Positions 30,524 to 40,870 are shown, counted from the stretch's first letter. The stretch: 64,000 nucleotides of DNA from Ruminococcus sp. (GCA_014799785.1 JAAVHI010000019.1:42789-106788), one strand, 5' to 3'. The notes: generated by a model from the letters alone, not told the origin. Made by a program: numbers and translations.

Positions 30524-33053
30524 TTGTGACCGCCTCCCTTTCTTCAAAAAATTCCACGGTATCGGGGGATTCTCCCGCAAGGGTCTGTACCGCTTCTCCG
30601 CGGGGATTTTCAATTCTTGCGTCAACGTCGCCTACAATAACAGCCTTTATGTAACCCTCAACTCTGCCGTTGATATTGCCGTGTATAAGACCGCTTACCA
30701 CCATGCGGTTGCCCGATATCTGAGTGCGTTCCGCCTTTTTAATAGTAAACGACGTGCGTTCGATGATCGCGTCGCCCAAAAGAAGTATCTGCGGCAGTAC
30801 GCCCATAACAAGAATGATTGAAATTATAGTACCCCGACCGAGGCATACGCCGATAGACGATATCGCGCCGTCGGAGGAAAGCTGACCGATAAGTATACCC
30901 GCCGCCGCAAGAATAGTTCCCGACGTGATAATTGTTGGGAAAGCCTGATTAAGGGTCTCGATAACCGCCTGCTTAATTGGCATTTCCTTTTTAAGCTCCA
31001 TGTAGCGGCTGGAAATAACTATAGCATAGTCAATATTCGCGCCCATTTGAATGGAATTTACAATAAGATAGCTAAGGAAGTACAGACTATTCTGCTCCAG
31101 ATAGGGGAACGAGAAGTTCATCCAGATACTGCCTTGAATTACCGCAATTAGCAGAACGGGGAGTCCCGCGGAATTAAATGTGAACAGCAGGACGATAATT
31201 ACAAACAATGCGGAAAGTATGCTGATTATAAGATTATCTGTTGAGAATGAGCTTGACAAGTCCCTGCCACTGGTGGAGTTGCCCGCAAGGAAAACCTGGT
31301 CTGCGGGGTAGAATTTCTCCGCCTCGGTGTGGACGGTGTTCAAAAACTCAAAGGTTTCGTCGCTTTCCTCCGGCAGCGCAAGGTGCAGAAGTATACGGCT
31401 GTAATTGTCGCTTTTAAGCTGTAAAAGCGCATCGCTGAGCTGACTGTGCAGATCTTCAAGGGTATCCATAAGCTCGTCGTCAAGGGTAACATATCCCTTG
31501 TCGACCTCGTCGTAGGTGAACATGAACATATCTATCAGCGGCACGCCGTATGCTTCAAGACCGTTCACAACTTCGCCGTAATTCTCTTCGTTTATGGCAT
31601 ATGCGCCGTAAAGGACTTTTGCCACCTCATAATCAAGCTCCACAAGCTCGGAGAACTGCCGCGGGGTAAGCCTGTCGGTAAGCATATAGCCGTCCATAGC
31701 CTCCGTGTTGGCAAGACCCTGAATGTAGTCTACCTCGCTGTATCTTTCAAGATTGGCAATTAGCCTGCTCTCCGCCTCGTAATCTCCTGACGGTACCATA
31801 AGAGCAACAAGATTTGTGGAACCGAAATTGTCCTTTATCTTCTGTTCGGCAATTTTAGTTTCACTCTGCCGTGCGGTCTGCAAGTCCGTTGTGCCATAGC
31901 AGTAGGGACATTTTCCCGAGAAAAAGAACGCTGCCACAGTAACTATAACAAATATCGGAGGAATGACAAATCTTGAAACATACGCAAATTTTCCCACAGC
32001 GGAAATTTTAGGTACAAAATTTTTGTGTACCGTCTTGTCAATAAGCTTTGAAAAAAGCATGATAAGTCCCGGCATAAGGGTAAATACCGACAAAAGGCTG
32101 AAAAATATCGCTTTTATAAGCACAACGCCAAGGTCCGCGCCGATACCGAATTTCATAAACATCAGCGCAATAAGTCCCGATATTGTTGTAAGACTGCTGG
32201 AGGAAATTTCGGGGATAGCCTTGCTCAAAGCGGCAATGCAGGCTTCTCTTGCGGGGAGAAGCTCGTGTTCCTCGCTGTAGCGGTGAATGAGAATTATTGC
32301 ATAGTCTATGGCAAGGGCAAGCTGTAGGACAATAGTTACCGAGTCCGAAATAAACGAGATAGTACCCAGCATGAAGTTTGTTCCCATATTAAGCACAGCG
32401 GCTGCGCCGAAGGTCATAACAAGCACGGGTATTTCGGCATATGCCTTTGAGGTGAACAGCACTACCAGAAGAATAATGACTGCGGCAATAACAATAATGA
32501 CTTTCATTTCCTCCGCAAGCTGCGCGCCGGGGTCAACGCCTACCGCCGTGGAGTAATATACGTCATAGTCAGCCAAAAGCTCCTTTATTTCGTTCATGGC
32601 GGTGACGCTTATTTCGTCCGCTTCCTCGCCGTCAAAGGTTACGGAAAACATGGCATAGGTGGTTTTGTAATGCTCTTCTGTGTCGTCAAATTCAACAGAG
32701 GTCACTCCGTTTATGTTTTCTATCTGCTCTGCAAGCTTTGCAGCAGTGTCATAGGTAACGTTGGCGACCATAACAGAAGCCGTCCCGTATGTAACAAATT
32801 CCTCGTCCATAATGGTAAGGCTTTGGCGGGTCTCGGTGTCGTCCGCAAGATATTTTGTAATATCGTTCTCAACGTTTACCCAGTCCTTTGCAAAGACGCT
32901 GAATATCAGCGCAAAAATAAAAAGCAGGAAAAACAAGTTCCTCTTGTCAACGATAAAAGTGGCAAGCTTATACATAAAGCTTCCGTTCTGCTCCTCGTCC
33001 TCCGAGGATACGGCAGTGGACATTTTGTCTGTCAAGTTTATTACTCCTTTCAT
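30516..33053 (-). CDS. MMPL-type RND transporter
   Basis: Two RND-like halves with TM blocks (AIDYAIILIHRYSEE; GANIDYAIVISSRYMELKK). Confidence 0.92.
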   Translation of the reverse strand: MKGVINLTDKMSTAVSSEDEEQNGSFMYKLATFIVDKRNLFFLLFIFALIFSVFAKDWVNVENDITKYLADDTETRQSLTIMDEEFVTYGTASVMVANVTYDTAAKLAEQIENINGVTSVEFDDTEEHYKTTYAMFSVTFDGEEADEISVTAMNEIKELLADYDVYYSTAVGVDPGAQLAEEMKVIIVIAAVIILLVVLFTSKAYAEIPVLVMTFGAAAVLNMGTNFMLGTISFISDSVTIVLQLALAIDYAIILIHRYSEEHELLPAREACIAALSKAIPEISSSSLTTISGLIALMFMKFGIGADLGVVLIKAIFFSLLSVFTLMPGLIMLFSKLIDKTVHKNFVPKISAVGKFAYVSRFVIPPIFVIVTVAAFFFSGKCPYCYGTTDLQTARQSETKIAEQKIKDNFGSTNLVALMVPSGDYEAESRLIANLERYSEVDYIQGLANTEAMDGYMLTDRLTPRQFSELVELDYEVAKVLYGAYAINEENYGEVVNGLEAYGVPLIDMFMFTYDEVDKGYVTLDDELMDTLEDLHSQLSDALLQLKSDNYSRILLHLALPEESDETFEFLNTVHTEAEKFYPADQVFLAGNSTSGRDLSSSFSTDNLIISILSALFVIIVLLFTFNSAGLPVLLIAVIQGSIWMNFSFPYLEQNSLYFLSYLIVNSIQMGANIDYAIVISSRYMELKKEMPIKQAVIETLNQAFPTIITSGTILAAAGILIGQLSSDGAISSIGVCLGRGTIISIILVMGVLPQILLLGDAIIERTSFTIKKAERTQISGNRMVVSGLIHGNINGRVEGYIKAVIVGDVDARIENPRGEAVQTLAGESPDTVEFFEEREAVTNE

Positions 33054-33071
33054 GGAACAGTGTGAAAAATC

Positions 33072-33665
33072 TTAGTCTTTGTTCTCGCTGACTGTAAATT
33101 CAGCGTCTACATATTTGTCAGATTCAGCCTTTATCGCGCAGAACGCTACGCAGAAGTTCATCAGACCGTCGGCAAGCAGCGATATTCCCATAATTACAGT
33201 CATTGCGGCAGCCGCCTTAAAGGGACTTACAACAAGAAGTATCCCCGCCGCAAAGGACAGAATGGCAAAAACAGCGATCAGCCACCATTTGCCGAGACCG
33301 AACCTTTTTGAATCAACCGCTGTCTGGAGCTTGAAAACTCCGTCTGCAATAATGATAATTCCCACCGCAATATGCGCCGCAGATATGACCTTTACCGGCT
33401 TTGCTGCAGCAATTATTCCGATCGTGCAAAGCATTATCCCGAATGCCAGATCGTGCTGAAAAGCCAGACGGTACAGATCGCGGGAGAAATATCCCGACAG
33501 CTTTATAATACCGAAGATTATCGCAGCAGCTCCGAGAAGTCTGCAAATTAAGGTAATTGAAATTTCGGGCAGCAAAATAAAAGCAGCGCCGAGCGCGGCC
33601 GTCATTACAGACGCCGTTATATATCCGATTTTTGCCGTCATAACATATCCGTTGTTTTTTTTCAT
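33072..33665 (-). CDS. DUF308/HdeD-like membrane protein
   Basis: Multi-TM repeats IITASVMTAALGAAFILLPEISITLICRLLGAAAIIFGIIKL; start MKKNNGYV. Confidence 0.82.
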   Translation of the reverse strand: MKKNNGYVMTAKIGYITASVMTAALGAAFILLPEISITLICRLLGAAAIIFGIIKLSGYFSRDLYRLAFQHDLAFGIMLCTIGIIAAAKPVKVISAAHIAVGIIIIADGVFKLQTAVDSKRFGLGKWWLIAVFAILSFAAGILLVVSPFKAAAAMTVIMGISLLADGLMNFCVAFCAIKAESDKYVDAEFTVSENKD

Positions 33666-33852
33666 GGTTTGCGACCTCCTTTTTATCTTAATATATATTG
33701 TATAGTACCAGAGAAAAAATATATACAGACAAAAAAATCTCCGTGCTGAAAATTCAGACACAGAGACGGTTTTGTATGATTTTTGTGCATATTCCCGCAT
33801 TTGCGAAAAAATGCGGGCTTTGATGTATGGAATATTTTGTTCTGCGGTTTGA

Positions 33853-34416
33853 TCAGCACTTGGTATTGACGCTCCGCTCCAGAGCCGTCTGCATACCTCC
33901 GCTGAAAAGCTCGCATACCCTTGTCATAGTATTTCTTATGTCGTACTTCATGCCCGAATTCATCCAGTCCAGTACAAATCCCACAAGCAGGCATTTGAAG
34001 TACCTTATAATAATCTCCTTATCCTCGGCCTCGATATCCATATCCTTTGAGACCGCATTTATGTATTCCGCAACTGCATACTGCATAATGCTGTTCAGAT
34101 GCTGCTCGTAAAGCTCGCGGCTTGGGGAGCGGTAAAGGTGCATAACTGCATTTTTGTTGTTCAGAGCAAGATCGATCGCAGTGAAAAGGCAGTCTTCAAG
34201 GGAGGAGATATTGTTTACTCCGTTTAAGACCCTGTCGGTCTCGTCCCTGATAACCGCTTCGGCAAGAGCGGGCAGGTCCTGAAAATAATAATAAAACGAA
34301 TTGCGGTTTATGCCGCAGTCCTCAACAATATCCTTTACCGTAATTTTGTTGAGCGGGCGTTCGTTAAGAAGCTTCATAAACGATTTTATAATAGCGCTTC
34401 TGGTAAAAGTCGGCAC
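33853..34416 (-). CDS. TetR/AcrR family transcriptional regulator
   Basis: SAIIKSFMKLLNERPLNKITVKDIVEDCGINRNSFYYYFQDLPAL. Confidence 0.93.
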   Translation of the reverse strand: MPTFTRSAIIKSFMKLLNERPLNKITVKDIVEDCGINRNSFYYYFQDLPALAEAVIRDETDRVLNGVNNISSLEDCLFTAIDLALNNKNAVMHLYRSPSRELYEQHLNSIMQYAVAEYINAVSKDMDIEAEDKEIIIRYFKCLLVGFVLDWMNSGMKYDIRNTMTRVCELFSGGMQTALERSVNTKC

Positions 34417-34687
34417 TTAATTTCCCTCCAAAAAAATTTCGTTTAAATAATTATATCATAATACGGAAGCTTTTTCAAGGGTTTGCTTGGGCTTTCTATG
34501 GAACTTGATCTATAAGCTGCTGTATTTGTCTTTTTACGGTGTTTTTTGAAGAACTTATATGCCGATGCCCACTTAATGACGGCGTATTTTTTATAAAATC
34601 GTGTGCATTTGTACCTATTATGTATAATTATTGAAAGCGGTTTTTGTGAAAAACATATAATATTTAATGTTTATCGTTAAATATATA

Positions 34688-34716
34688 TTGACAAACATAA
34701 AGTGATGTGTTATAGT
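34688..34716 (+). promoter_or_regulatory. SigA-type promoter
   Basis: TTGACA - 17 bp - TATAGT. Confidence 0.7.
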
Positions 34717-34764
34717 GTAATTACAGTAAGCTTACAATAAAATTTTTATATTGGTGGGATTTTT

Positions 34765-35634
34765 ATGAAAGCTCTGGCAAAAAGACGTGTGACCGCTCCG
34801 CTGCTAAGCGCAGTGCCGTTTATAATCGAAAATGTGTTTATCGTTTTGATCATGCTGGTATTTGCGATAATTTTCGGAAGTATCCCCGAAAACGATCAGT
34901 TTCAGCTGTTCACACATGCGGCATCGGGGATTGTAGGCTGTATCTTTGCCTGCTCGCTGGTAAAGAACGTATCCTCAGTACGGATTAATAGTGCGCTGAA
35001 ATTCGGAAAGTTTGATATTTCAGTGCCGATAATGCTTACGCTGTTTACATTTGCGGCGGGTGAGATATTCGATCAGCTTGACGGCCTGCTCCTGTCGAAC
35101 TTTATGACCGTTGAGCCAAACCGAAATACCGCGTTTGGACTGTACGGAGTAATTATGTCGGTAGTGTGCGCCCCGATCTTTGAGGAGATAATGTTCAGGT
35201 TCTGCTGCTGCGAGCTCGGTCGCGGAGCATACAAAATGCCCGTCATATGCATAGTATCGGGACTGTTTTTCGCCGCGGCGCATTTGTATAACATTCAGGG
35301 AACTGTTAATGTTCTCATCGGCGGAGTATGCGCCGCATATGTGTACTGCAAGACCCGTAATATTCTTTACACAATGCTTGAACACGCCATACACAACGCC
35401 GTTTGCTTTATACCGTACGACAGCTTGGTATATTACGAAAAAAACGGTTTCGTTCTCAGCAGATGGTGGTGGTTTGCTCTTAACGCGGTAATTTTTGCGC
35501 TGTGCATTGTATGGTATGTAAAAGTGTTTCGCAAAAAGTACAGGGAAAATTATTTTGAAGTTGACCGTGAAACGGGTCTGCCTTGTTCGGAGGAAATTTC
35601 CGAACAGCTGACGGCGCAGCCCGCGGCGGTCTGA
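34765..35634 (+). CDS. CPBP family intramembrane metalloprotease
   Basis: APIFEEIMFRFCCCELGR (EExxxR), FFAAAHLYNIQG, LEHAIHNAV. Confidence 0.9.
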   Translation: MKALAKRRVTAPLLSAVPFIIENVFIVLIMLVFAIIFGSIPENDQFQLFTHAASGIVGCIFACSLVKNVSSVRINSALKFGKFDISVPIMLTLFTFAAGEIFDQLDGLLLSNFMTVEPNRNTAFGLYGVIMSVVCAPIFEEIMFRFCCCELGRGAYKMPVICIVSGLFFAAAHLYNIQGTVNVLIGGVCAAYVYCKTRNILYTMLEHAIHNAVCFIPYDSLVYYEKNGFVLSRWWWFALNAVIFALCIVWYVKVFRKKYRENYFEVDRETGLPCSEEISEQLTAQPAAV

Positions 35635-35651
35635 AAAGGGGAGGAGCTAAC

Positions 35652-36164
35652 ATGAAAAATCGGGAAAACAAAGCACAAAGCTTTAAAAAGGTATGCGGCA
35701 GGATACATATTGCATCGGTAATTTTTCTGGCTGTTGAAGTACTGTTCGGGGTCATTTACCTGCTTGGAGTGACAGGTATAGACACCATGTGGACGGGCAA
35801 CATCTGGGAAACTATCCCGGAGCTTATAAGGACGGCAACAATGCTGATGATGTTCAACTATATGCGGCTTATTTTCGGACAGCTCCGTAATTCCGAAACG
35901 CCGTTCCTGCCCGAAGTTCCCCGCAGACTGAAAGCGATAGCCTATACTCTGATAATCGGCGGCGGAGCTTACTGGACAGCTGGATTTGCCGTATTGGGCG
36001 CGCTCCAGTATTTGGCGGCAATACCTACGTCCGTGGGAGTAGATACCGTGGCTGCGACTGTTTTCGGAGTTTTGTTTATGATGTTCGGCTGTGTGATATG
36101 GGGTATATCCTACATATTTGCAAGGGGCTGCGAATTGCAGCAGGAATCGGACGAGACGCTTTAA
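35652..36164 (+). CDS. DUF2975-like membrane protein
   Basis: 4-TM pattern with FARGCELQQESDETL C-terminus. Confidence 0.75.
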   Translation: MKNRENKAQSFKKVCGRIHIASVIFLAVEVLFGVIYLLGVTGIDTMWTGNIWETIPELIRTATMLMMFNYMRLIFGQLRNSETPFLPEVPRRLKAIAYTLIIGGGAYWTAGFAVLGALQYLAAIPTSVGVDTVAATVFGVLFMMFGCVIWGISYIFARGCELQQESDETL

Positions 36165-36181
36165 TGCAGGGAGGAATATTT

Positions 36182-36730
36182 ATGAAAAAATTAAAAAAAG
36201 CCATGGGAACAGCAGAGGAACAGCCTGTTATAAACAGCACTTCAAAAGAACTTGAAGAGGTAAAACATCAGATAAAAATTTTTGCTACGCTTATAAAAAT
36301 AGCTATGGGCATGGCGATAATTGTTGTCGGTCTTTTTATTGTCGGCTTAATTGGTATTGCGTTAGATTATGCGATAACGTCTAATCCAAGTGTTGCCGAG
36401 GAAATATATAAAGTAATCCAAGGGATTATCACATCTGCGGCAATATTGTATATAACCGTTGTGTGCAGTAAATTTTGCGAAAACATAATCAAAAGCAACA
36501 CGCCGTTTATCCCGCAGGTTCCAAAGGGGTTAAGAAAGATAGCTGCCGCTGTTATCGTCATGCTTTTGCTTTCTCTCGCAGCGGCAGCGGTATACTCCGG
36601 AGTTACGGGTACGGAATTAACTATTTATATAGATGCGTCAGGATGGGCTTTTGTTTGCATACTTATGCTTTTGAGCAGTATTTTCGACTACGGCTGCAAG
36701 CTTCAGCAGGAATCGGACGAAACCATATAG
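36182..36730 (+). CDS. DUF2975-like membrane protein (tandem paralogue)
   Basis: 4-TM pattern with FDYGCKLQQESDETI C-terminus. Confidence 0.72.
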   Translation: MKKLKKAMGTAEEQPVINSTSKELEEVKHQIKIFATLIKIAMGMAIIVVGLFIVGLIGIALDYAITSNPSVAEEIYKVIQGIITSAAILYITVVCSKFCENIIKSNTPFIPQVPKGLRKIAAAVIVMLLLSLAAAAVYSGVTGTELTIYIDASGWAFVCILMLLSSIFDYGCKLQQESDETI

Positions 36731-36740
36731 GGGGCAGAAT

Positions 36741-36962
36741 ATGAGTATAATATTAAGGCTTGACCGCGTTATGGCGGACAGGAAAATGTCCCTGAACGAG
36801 CTTGCCGAAAAGGTGGGCATAAGCAACGTTAACCTTTCCAATCTGAAAACCGGAAAGGTCAAGGCGATACGATTCTCTACACTTGAAGCAATATGCGATG
36901 TCCTAGACTGTCAGCCCGGGGATATTCTGGAGTACAGCAGGGATAAAGAGGACACGCAGTAA
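36741..36962 (+). CDS. XRE-family HTH regulator (YozG-like)
   Basis: MSIILRLDRVMADRKMSLNELAEKVGISNVNLSNLKTGKVKAIRFSTLEAICDVLDCQPGDILEY. Confidence 0.92.
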   Translation: MSIILRLDRVMADRKMSLNELAEKVGISNVNLSNLKTGKVKAIRFSTLEAICDVLDCQPGDILEYSRDKEDTQ

Positions 36963-37043
36963 TCATGTACCGCGGAAGTACGCGCCGCCTGCGACACATA
37001 AACAATAGTATGTCCGCATAAGCTTTATCGGGAGGTAAAGTTT

Positions 37044-38189
37044 ATGCGGAATTTTGTGCTGAAACGGATTTTATGTTTTTTTCTGGCAATAATTACTATA
37101 ACGGCGGTCACGGCTGTGTCGGCAGAGGAAAAGGAATATACGCTCTGTAAGGCAATGACCGAGGCTACCGGGGGCGTTATCATATCGGAACAGAATGCGG
37201 AAACACCTGTACCTGTAGGTACAATGGCAAAGCTTATGACAGTACTGCTTGCGGCAGAGCATATCGAAGCGGGAAAGCTTTCTCTTGATAGTAAGCTGAA
37301 AACCTCCGAATACGCAAACAGTATGCAGGGAGCGCAGATATGGCTTATGCCCGGAGAGGAGATAACCGTTGACGAGCTTCTGAAAGCGGTGATAATCGGC
37401 AACGCAAACGACGCGTCTGTAGTTCTTGCGGAAAAAATTGCCGTGTCTGAGGAAAAATTTGCAGAGCTTATGAACGTCCGTGCAAAAGAGCTTGGTATGG
37501 AAAATACCTATTTTACCAACTGCAACGGTTATTACGATGACGATAAGCAGGTCTCCACCGCCCATGATATGGCAAGACTTTGCGCCGAGCTGTCAAAGTA
37601 CGATTTTCTGCGCGGGTACTTTACCTGCTGGCGGGACTTTGTACGCGGCGGCGAGACCGAGCTTGTCAACTCCAACGAGGCTGTCAAGGATTATAAGGGA
37701 CTGGTAGGCTTTAAAGCAGGCTATACCGAAAACGCGGGCTACTGCGCCGCTCTCGGAGCTGAGCGGGACGGGGTTATGTATATATCCGTAATTCTCGGCT
37801 GTGATGACAAGGACAAAAGCTTATCGGACGCAAAGTCGCTTCTTTCCATGGGATTTTCCCAATATACGGTGTTTACTCCCGAACGTCCCAAGGACGTTCC
37901 CGCCGAAATAGCGGTCAGGGGAGGGATATCGAAAACTGTTCCCGTCGAAAGCGAAAGTATAAGAAGCGTTGTCCTGCCGAACGGAGCGGCGGGCTCTGTC
38001 ACGTCGAGGATCGTAATGACAGACTATGTTTACGCTCCCGTGGAAAAGGGGCGGAAAGTGGGAGAGATACAGTTCCTGCGGAATGATAAGATGATTTTTG
38101 CTGTGGATATCCGTACAGCCGCTTCCGCAGAGGAAATGGATACCCAAAAAGCATTGTGCATAATACTCAAAAAACTTTTAACATTTTAG
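37044..38189 (+). CDS. D-alanyl-D-alanine carboxypeptidase (DacA/DacF-type)
   Basis: VGTMAKLMTVLLAAE (SxxK-like region), SVVLAEKIA, GFKAGYTENAGYC (KTG-like region). Confidence 0.88.
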   Translation: MRNFVLKRILCFFLAIITITAVTAVSAEEKEYTLCKAMTEATGGVIISEQNAETPVPVGTMAKLMTVLLAAEHIEAGKLSLDSKLKTSEYANSMQGAQIWLMPGEEITVDELLKAVIIGNANDASVVLAEKIAVSEEKFAELMNVRAKELGMENTYFTNCNGYYDDDKQVSTAHDMARLCAELSKYDFLRGYFTCWRDFVRGGETELVNSNEAVKDYKGLVGFKAGYTENAGYCAALGAERDGVMYISVILGCDDKDKSLSDAKSLLSMGFSQYTVFTPERPKDVPAEIAVRGGISKTVPVESESIRSVVLPNGAAGSVTSRIVMTDYVYAPVEKGRKVGEIQFLRNDKMIFAVDIRTAASAEEMDTQKALCIILKKLLTF

Positions 38190-38238
38190 TTTGAATGACC
38201 AAAACTTTTTTGAAGTGCGCCAAGATTGAGAAAAATTA

Positions 38239-38267
38239 TTGCAAAAATCTTGAATTTATAGTAATAT
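38239..38267 (+). promoter_or_regulatory. SigA-type promoter for pgi
   Basis: TTGCAA - 17 bp - TAATAT. Confidence 0.6.
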
Positions 38268-38298
38268 AGTCTTATAAATATTTTTGGAGGAAAAGGGT

Positions 38299-39639
38299 AT
38301 GTCAATTACACTAAATACCAAATACTTACAAAATTTCATTGCACCCCATGAGCTCGAAGCGGTAAAGGCTTCCGCCGAACTGGCTGCTAAAACTGTTGCA
38401 GACCGTTCGGGAGCGGGAAACGATTTTCTCGGCTGGGTTGACCTTCCCGTTGATTACGATAAAGAGGAGTTTGCCAGAATAAAGGCTGCTGCTGAAAAGA
38501 TCAGGAATAATTCCGACGTTCTTATCGTTATAGGTATCGGCGGCTCGTATCTGGGAGCAAGAGCGGCTATAGAGTTCCTGAAATCGCCGCTTTACAACAA
38601 TCTTAAAAAGGATACGCCCGAAATATACTATGCGGGCAACAATATAAGCCCCACATATCTCAATGAAATTATTTCGCTCTGCGAGGGCAGAGACTTTTCG
38701 GTAAACGTTATCTCCAAGTCGGGTACCACTACAGAGCCCGCGCTTGCTTTCAGAGTTTTCCGCGAAATGGTGGAAAAGAAGTACGGCAAGGACGGCGCAA
38801 AGGACAGGATTTTCTGTACTACCGACAAGGCGAGAGGTACGCTGAAGCAGCTTGCCGACGCCGAGGGTTATGAGACTTTCGTTATTGCCGATGACGTTGG
38901 AGGAAGATATTCGGTTCTCACTGCTGTGGGACTGCTTCCAATCGCTGTTGCGGGCTGCGATATAGACGCAATTATGGCTGGCGCGGCTCAGGCGAGGGAC
39001 AAGCTTCTTTCCGCTGACTTTGACAATAACGACTGCTATAAATATGCGGCTATCAGAAATATTCTTTACAAAAAGAATAAATCCGTTGAAATGCTGGTTT
39101 CCTACGACCCCAGCTTCGCAATGATGGCGGAGTGGTGGAAACAGCTTTTCGGTGAGAGCGAGGGCAAGGATCAAAGGGGAATTTTCCCGTCGTCCGCGAT
39201 ATTCTCGACGGATCTTCACTCTATGGGTCAGTTTATTCAGGACGGTTCGCGTATCATGTTCGAGACCGTTGTTGACATCAAGAAGCCCAAGAAGGATTTC
39301 TTCCTTGAAAATGAAAGCGAAAATCTTGACGGACTGAACTTCCTGACAAATCAGAATATGTCTGTTGTAAACAAAAAGGCTTTCCAGGGTACGGTTTTGG
39401 CTCACACCGAGGGCGGAGTTCCCAACATTGTTCTTGAGCTTGAGGATACCTCGGAAAAAACTTTCGGCTACATGGTTTACTTCTTTGAACTGGCTTGCGC
39501 GGTAAGCGGCTATATGCTTGGCGTTAACCCGTTCAATCAGCCGGGCGTTGAAAGCTACAAGAAGAATATGTTTGCTCTGCTCGGAAAGCCGGGTTACGAG
39601 GATCAGAAAGCGGCTCTCGAAGAGAAGCTGTCGGACTAA
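38299..39639 (+). CDS. pgi: Glucose-6-phosphate isomerase
   Basis: [61 protein letters not shown]. Confidence 0.97.
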   Translation: MSITLNTKYLQNFIAPHELEAVKASAELAAKTVADRSGAGNDFLGWVDLPVDYDKEEFARIKAAAEKIRNNSDVLIVIGIGGSYLGARAAIEFLKSPLYNNLKKDTPEIYYAGNNISPTYLNEIISLCEGRDFSVNVISKSGTTTEPALAFRVFREMVEKKYGKDGAKDRIFCTTDKARGTLKQLADAEGYETFVIADDVGGRYSVLTAVGLLPIAVAGCDIDAIMAGAAQARDKLLSADFDNNDCYKYAAIRNILYKKNKSVEMLVSYDPSFAMMAEWWKQLFGESEGKDQRGIFPSSAIFSTDLHSMGQFIQDGSRIMFETVVDIKKPKKDFFLENESENLDGLNFLTNQNMSVVNKKAFQGTVLAHTEGGVPNIVLELEDTSEKTFGYMVYFFELACAVSGYMLGVNPFNQPGVESYKKNMFALLGKPGYEDQKAALEEKLSD

Positions 39640-39718
39640 GGTTATGTTATCGTCCGTGTAAAAGCGCGGCGTTACGTTAATAAAATATGCCGTCAAACGG
39701 CAGAACGGAGTGTTTTTT

Positions 39719-40129
39719 ATGGTAAAAATTATCACCGGAACTAAGGGTACGGGTAAAACTAAGGTCTTAATTGATATGATCAACAGTGCGGCTAAGTCCA
39801 CAAACGGTTATGTGGTTTGTATTGACAAGAGCGAGAAGCTCAGATACGACATTCCTCATTCCGTAAGAATCGTTGACACAGACGCTAACAACATCTATTC
39901 CTTTGAGGCTTTCTACGGTCTCGTTGCTGGACTTGTTGCTGGCAACTACGATATCAAGGAAATTTTCGTTGACTCCATTCTCAAGGTAGGCGGCGCGGAT
40001 TTCGAGGCTCTCGGAGCAATGCTCAACAAGATCGAGAAGCTTACCGGAGACGATGTTGAGGTAGTATTTACGGTTTCCGCCAACAAGGAAGACCTTCCCG
40101 AAAGCGTTTCTAAATATTCTGTAAAATAA
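39719..40129 (+). CDS. Small P-loop protein of unknown function
   Basis: MVKIITGTKGTGKTKVLIDMINSAA Walker A; FVDSIL Walker B-like strand. Confidence 0.75.
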   Translation: MVKIITGTKGTGKTKVLIDMINSAAKSTNGYVVCIDKSEKLRYDIPHSVRIVDTDANNIYSFEAFYGLVAGLVAGNYDIKEIFVDSILKVGGADFEALGAMLNKIEKLTGDDVEVVFTVSANKEDLPESVSKYSVK

Positions 40130-40144
40130 ATTTGGCAAAAACTA

Positions 40145-40173
40145 TTGACATATCAGGATAAATATGTTATAAT
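40145..40173 (+). promoter_or_regulatory. SigA promoter for DUF177-rpmF
   Basis: TTGACA - 17 bp - TATAAT. Confidence 0.82.
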
Positions 40174-40199
40174 ATTTTTTGTTATGTTTGGGGTGCGCT

Positions 40200-40673
40200 A
40201 TGATTATTGACTTGAAACGGCTTTACAACGTCGTCGGTGAAAAGCTTACGCTTGACGGTACCGTCGGCAGGGAAACGCTGGATTCTGTAAAGGGTTATAG
40301 CTTTTCAGATCCCATAACGATCAAAGGCGCGGTTGTAAACCGTGCGGGTATGGTTCTGCTGGACTATACGGCGGACTTTACTCTGCACGTTTGCTGCGAC
40401 AGATGTCTTATTGAGTTTGAACGCAATTGCAGCTTTGAATTTTCTCACGTCCTTGTCCGTTCGCTTAACAGCAGCGGCAGCGAGTACGATGATTATGTCG
40501 TGACGGAATCGGATAAGCTTGACATGGACGAACTCGCGCTGACGGACTGTCTGCTGCAATTACCGTCGAAAATGCTCTGCAAGGAGGACTGTAAAGGTCT
40601 TTGTCCTGTATGCGGAACAGATCTTAATGAAAACAAATGTGACTGCTGTGAAGCAGGGAATGTAATTGGATAA
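40200..40673 (+). CDS. YceD/DUF177 family protein
   Basis: CCDRCLIEFE...LLQLPSKMLCKEDCKGLCPVCGTDLNENKCDC; directly upstream of rpmF. Confidence 0.92.
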   Translation: MIIDLKRLYNVVGEKLTLDGTVGRETLDSVKGYSFSDPITIKGAVVNRAGMVLLDYTADFTLHVCCDRCLIEFERNCSFEFSHVLVRSLNSSGSEYDDYVVTESDKLDMDELALTDCLLQLPSKMLCKEDCKGLCPVCGTDLNENKCDCCEAGNVIG

Positions 40674-40687
40674 GGAGGTGCTGAACA

Positions 40688-40870
40688 ATGGCAGTACCAA
40701 AGAGAAAAGTATCGAAAGCCAGACGTGATAAAAGACGTTCGGCTGTATGGAAGCTGGACGCACCTGCGTTCTCAAGATGCTCACACTGCGGAGCGCTGAC
40801 TGCTCCCCACAAGGTTTGCAAGAATTGCGGATATTATAAGGGCGTTGAAGTTATCAATAAGGAAGCTTAA
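40688..40870 (+). CDS. rpmF: 50S ribosomal protein L32
   Basis: MAVPKRKVSKARRDKRRSAVWKLDAPAFSRCSHCGALTAPHKVCKNCGYYKG. Confidence 0.98.
   Translation: MAVPKRKVSKARRDKRRSAVWKLDAPAFSRCSHCGALTAPHKVCKNCGYYKGVEVINKEA

Noticed and set aside
38326-39801. 491-aa open frame antisense to pgi
   Set aside because: Shadow ORF on the opposite strand of a highly conserved gene. Its translation is low-complexity without domain motifs and it has no independent promoter/SD context.
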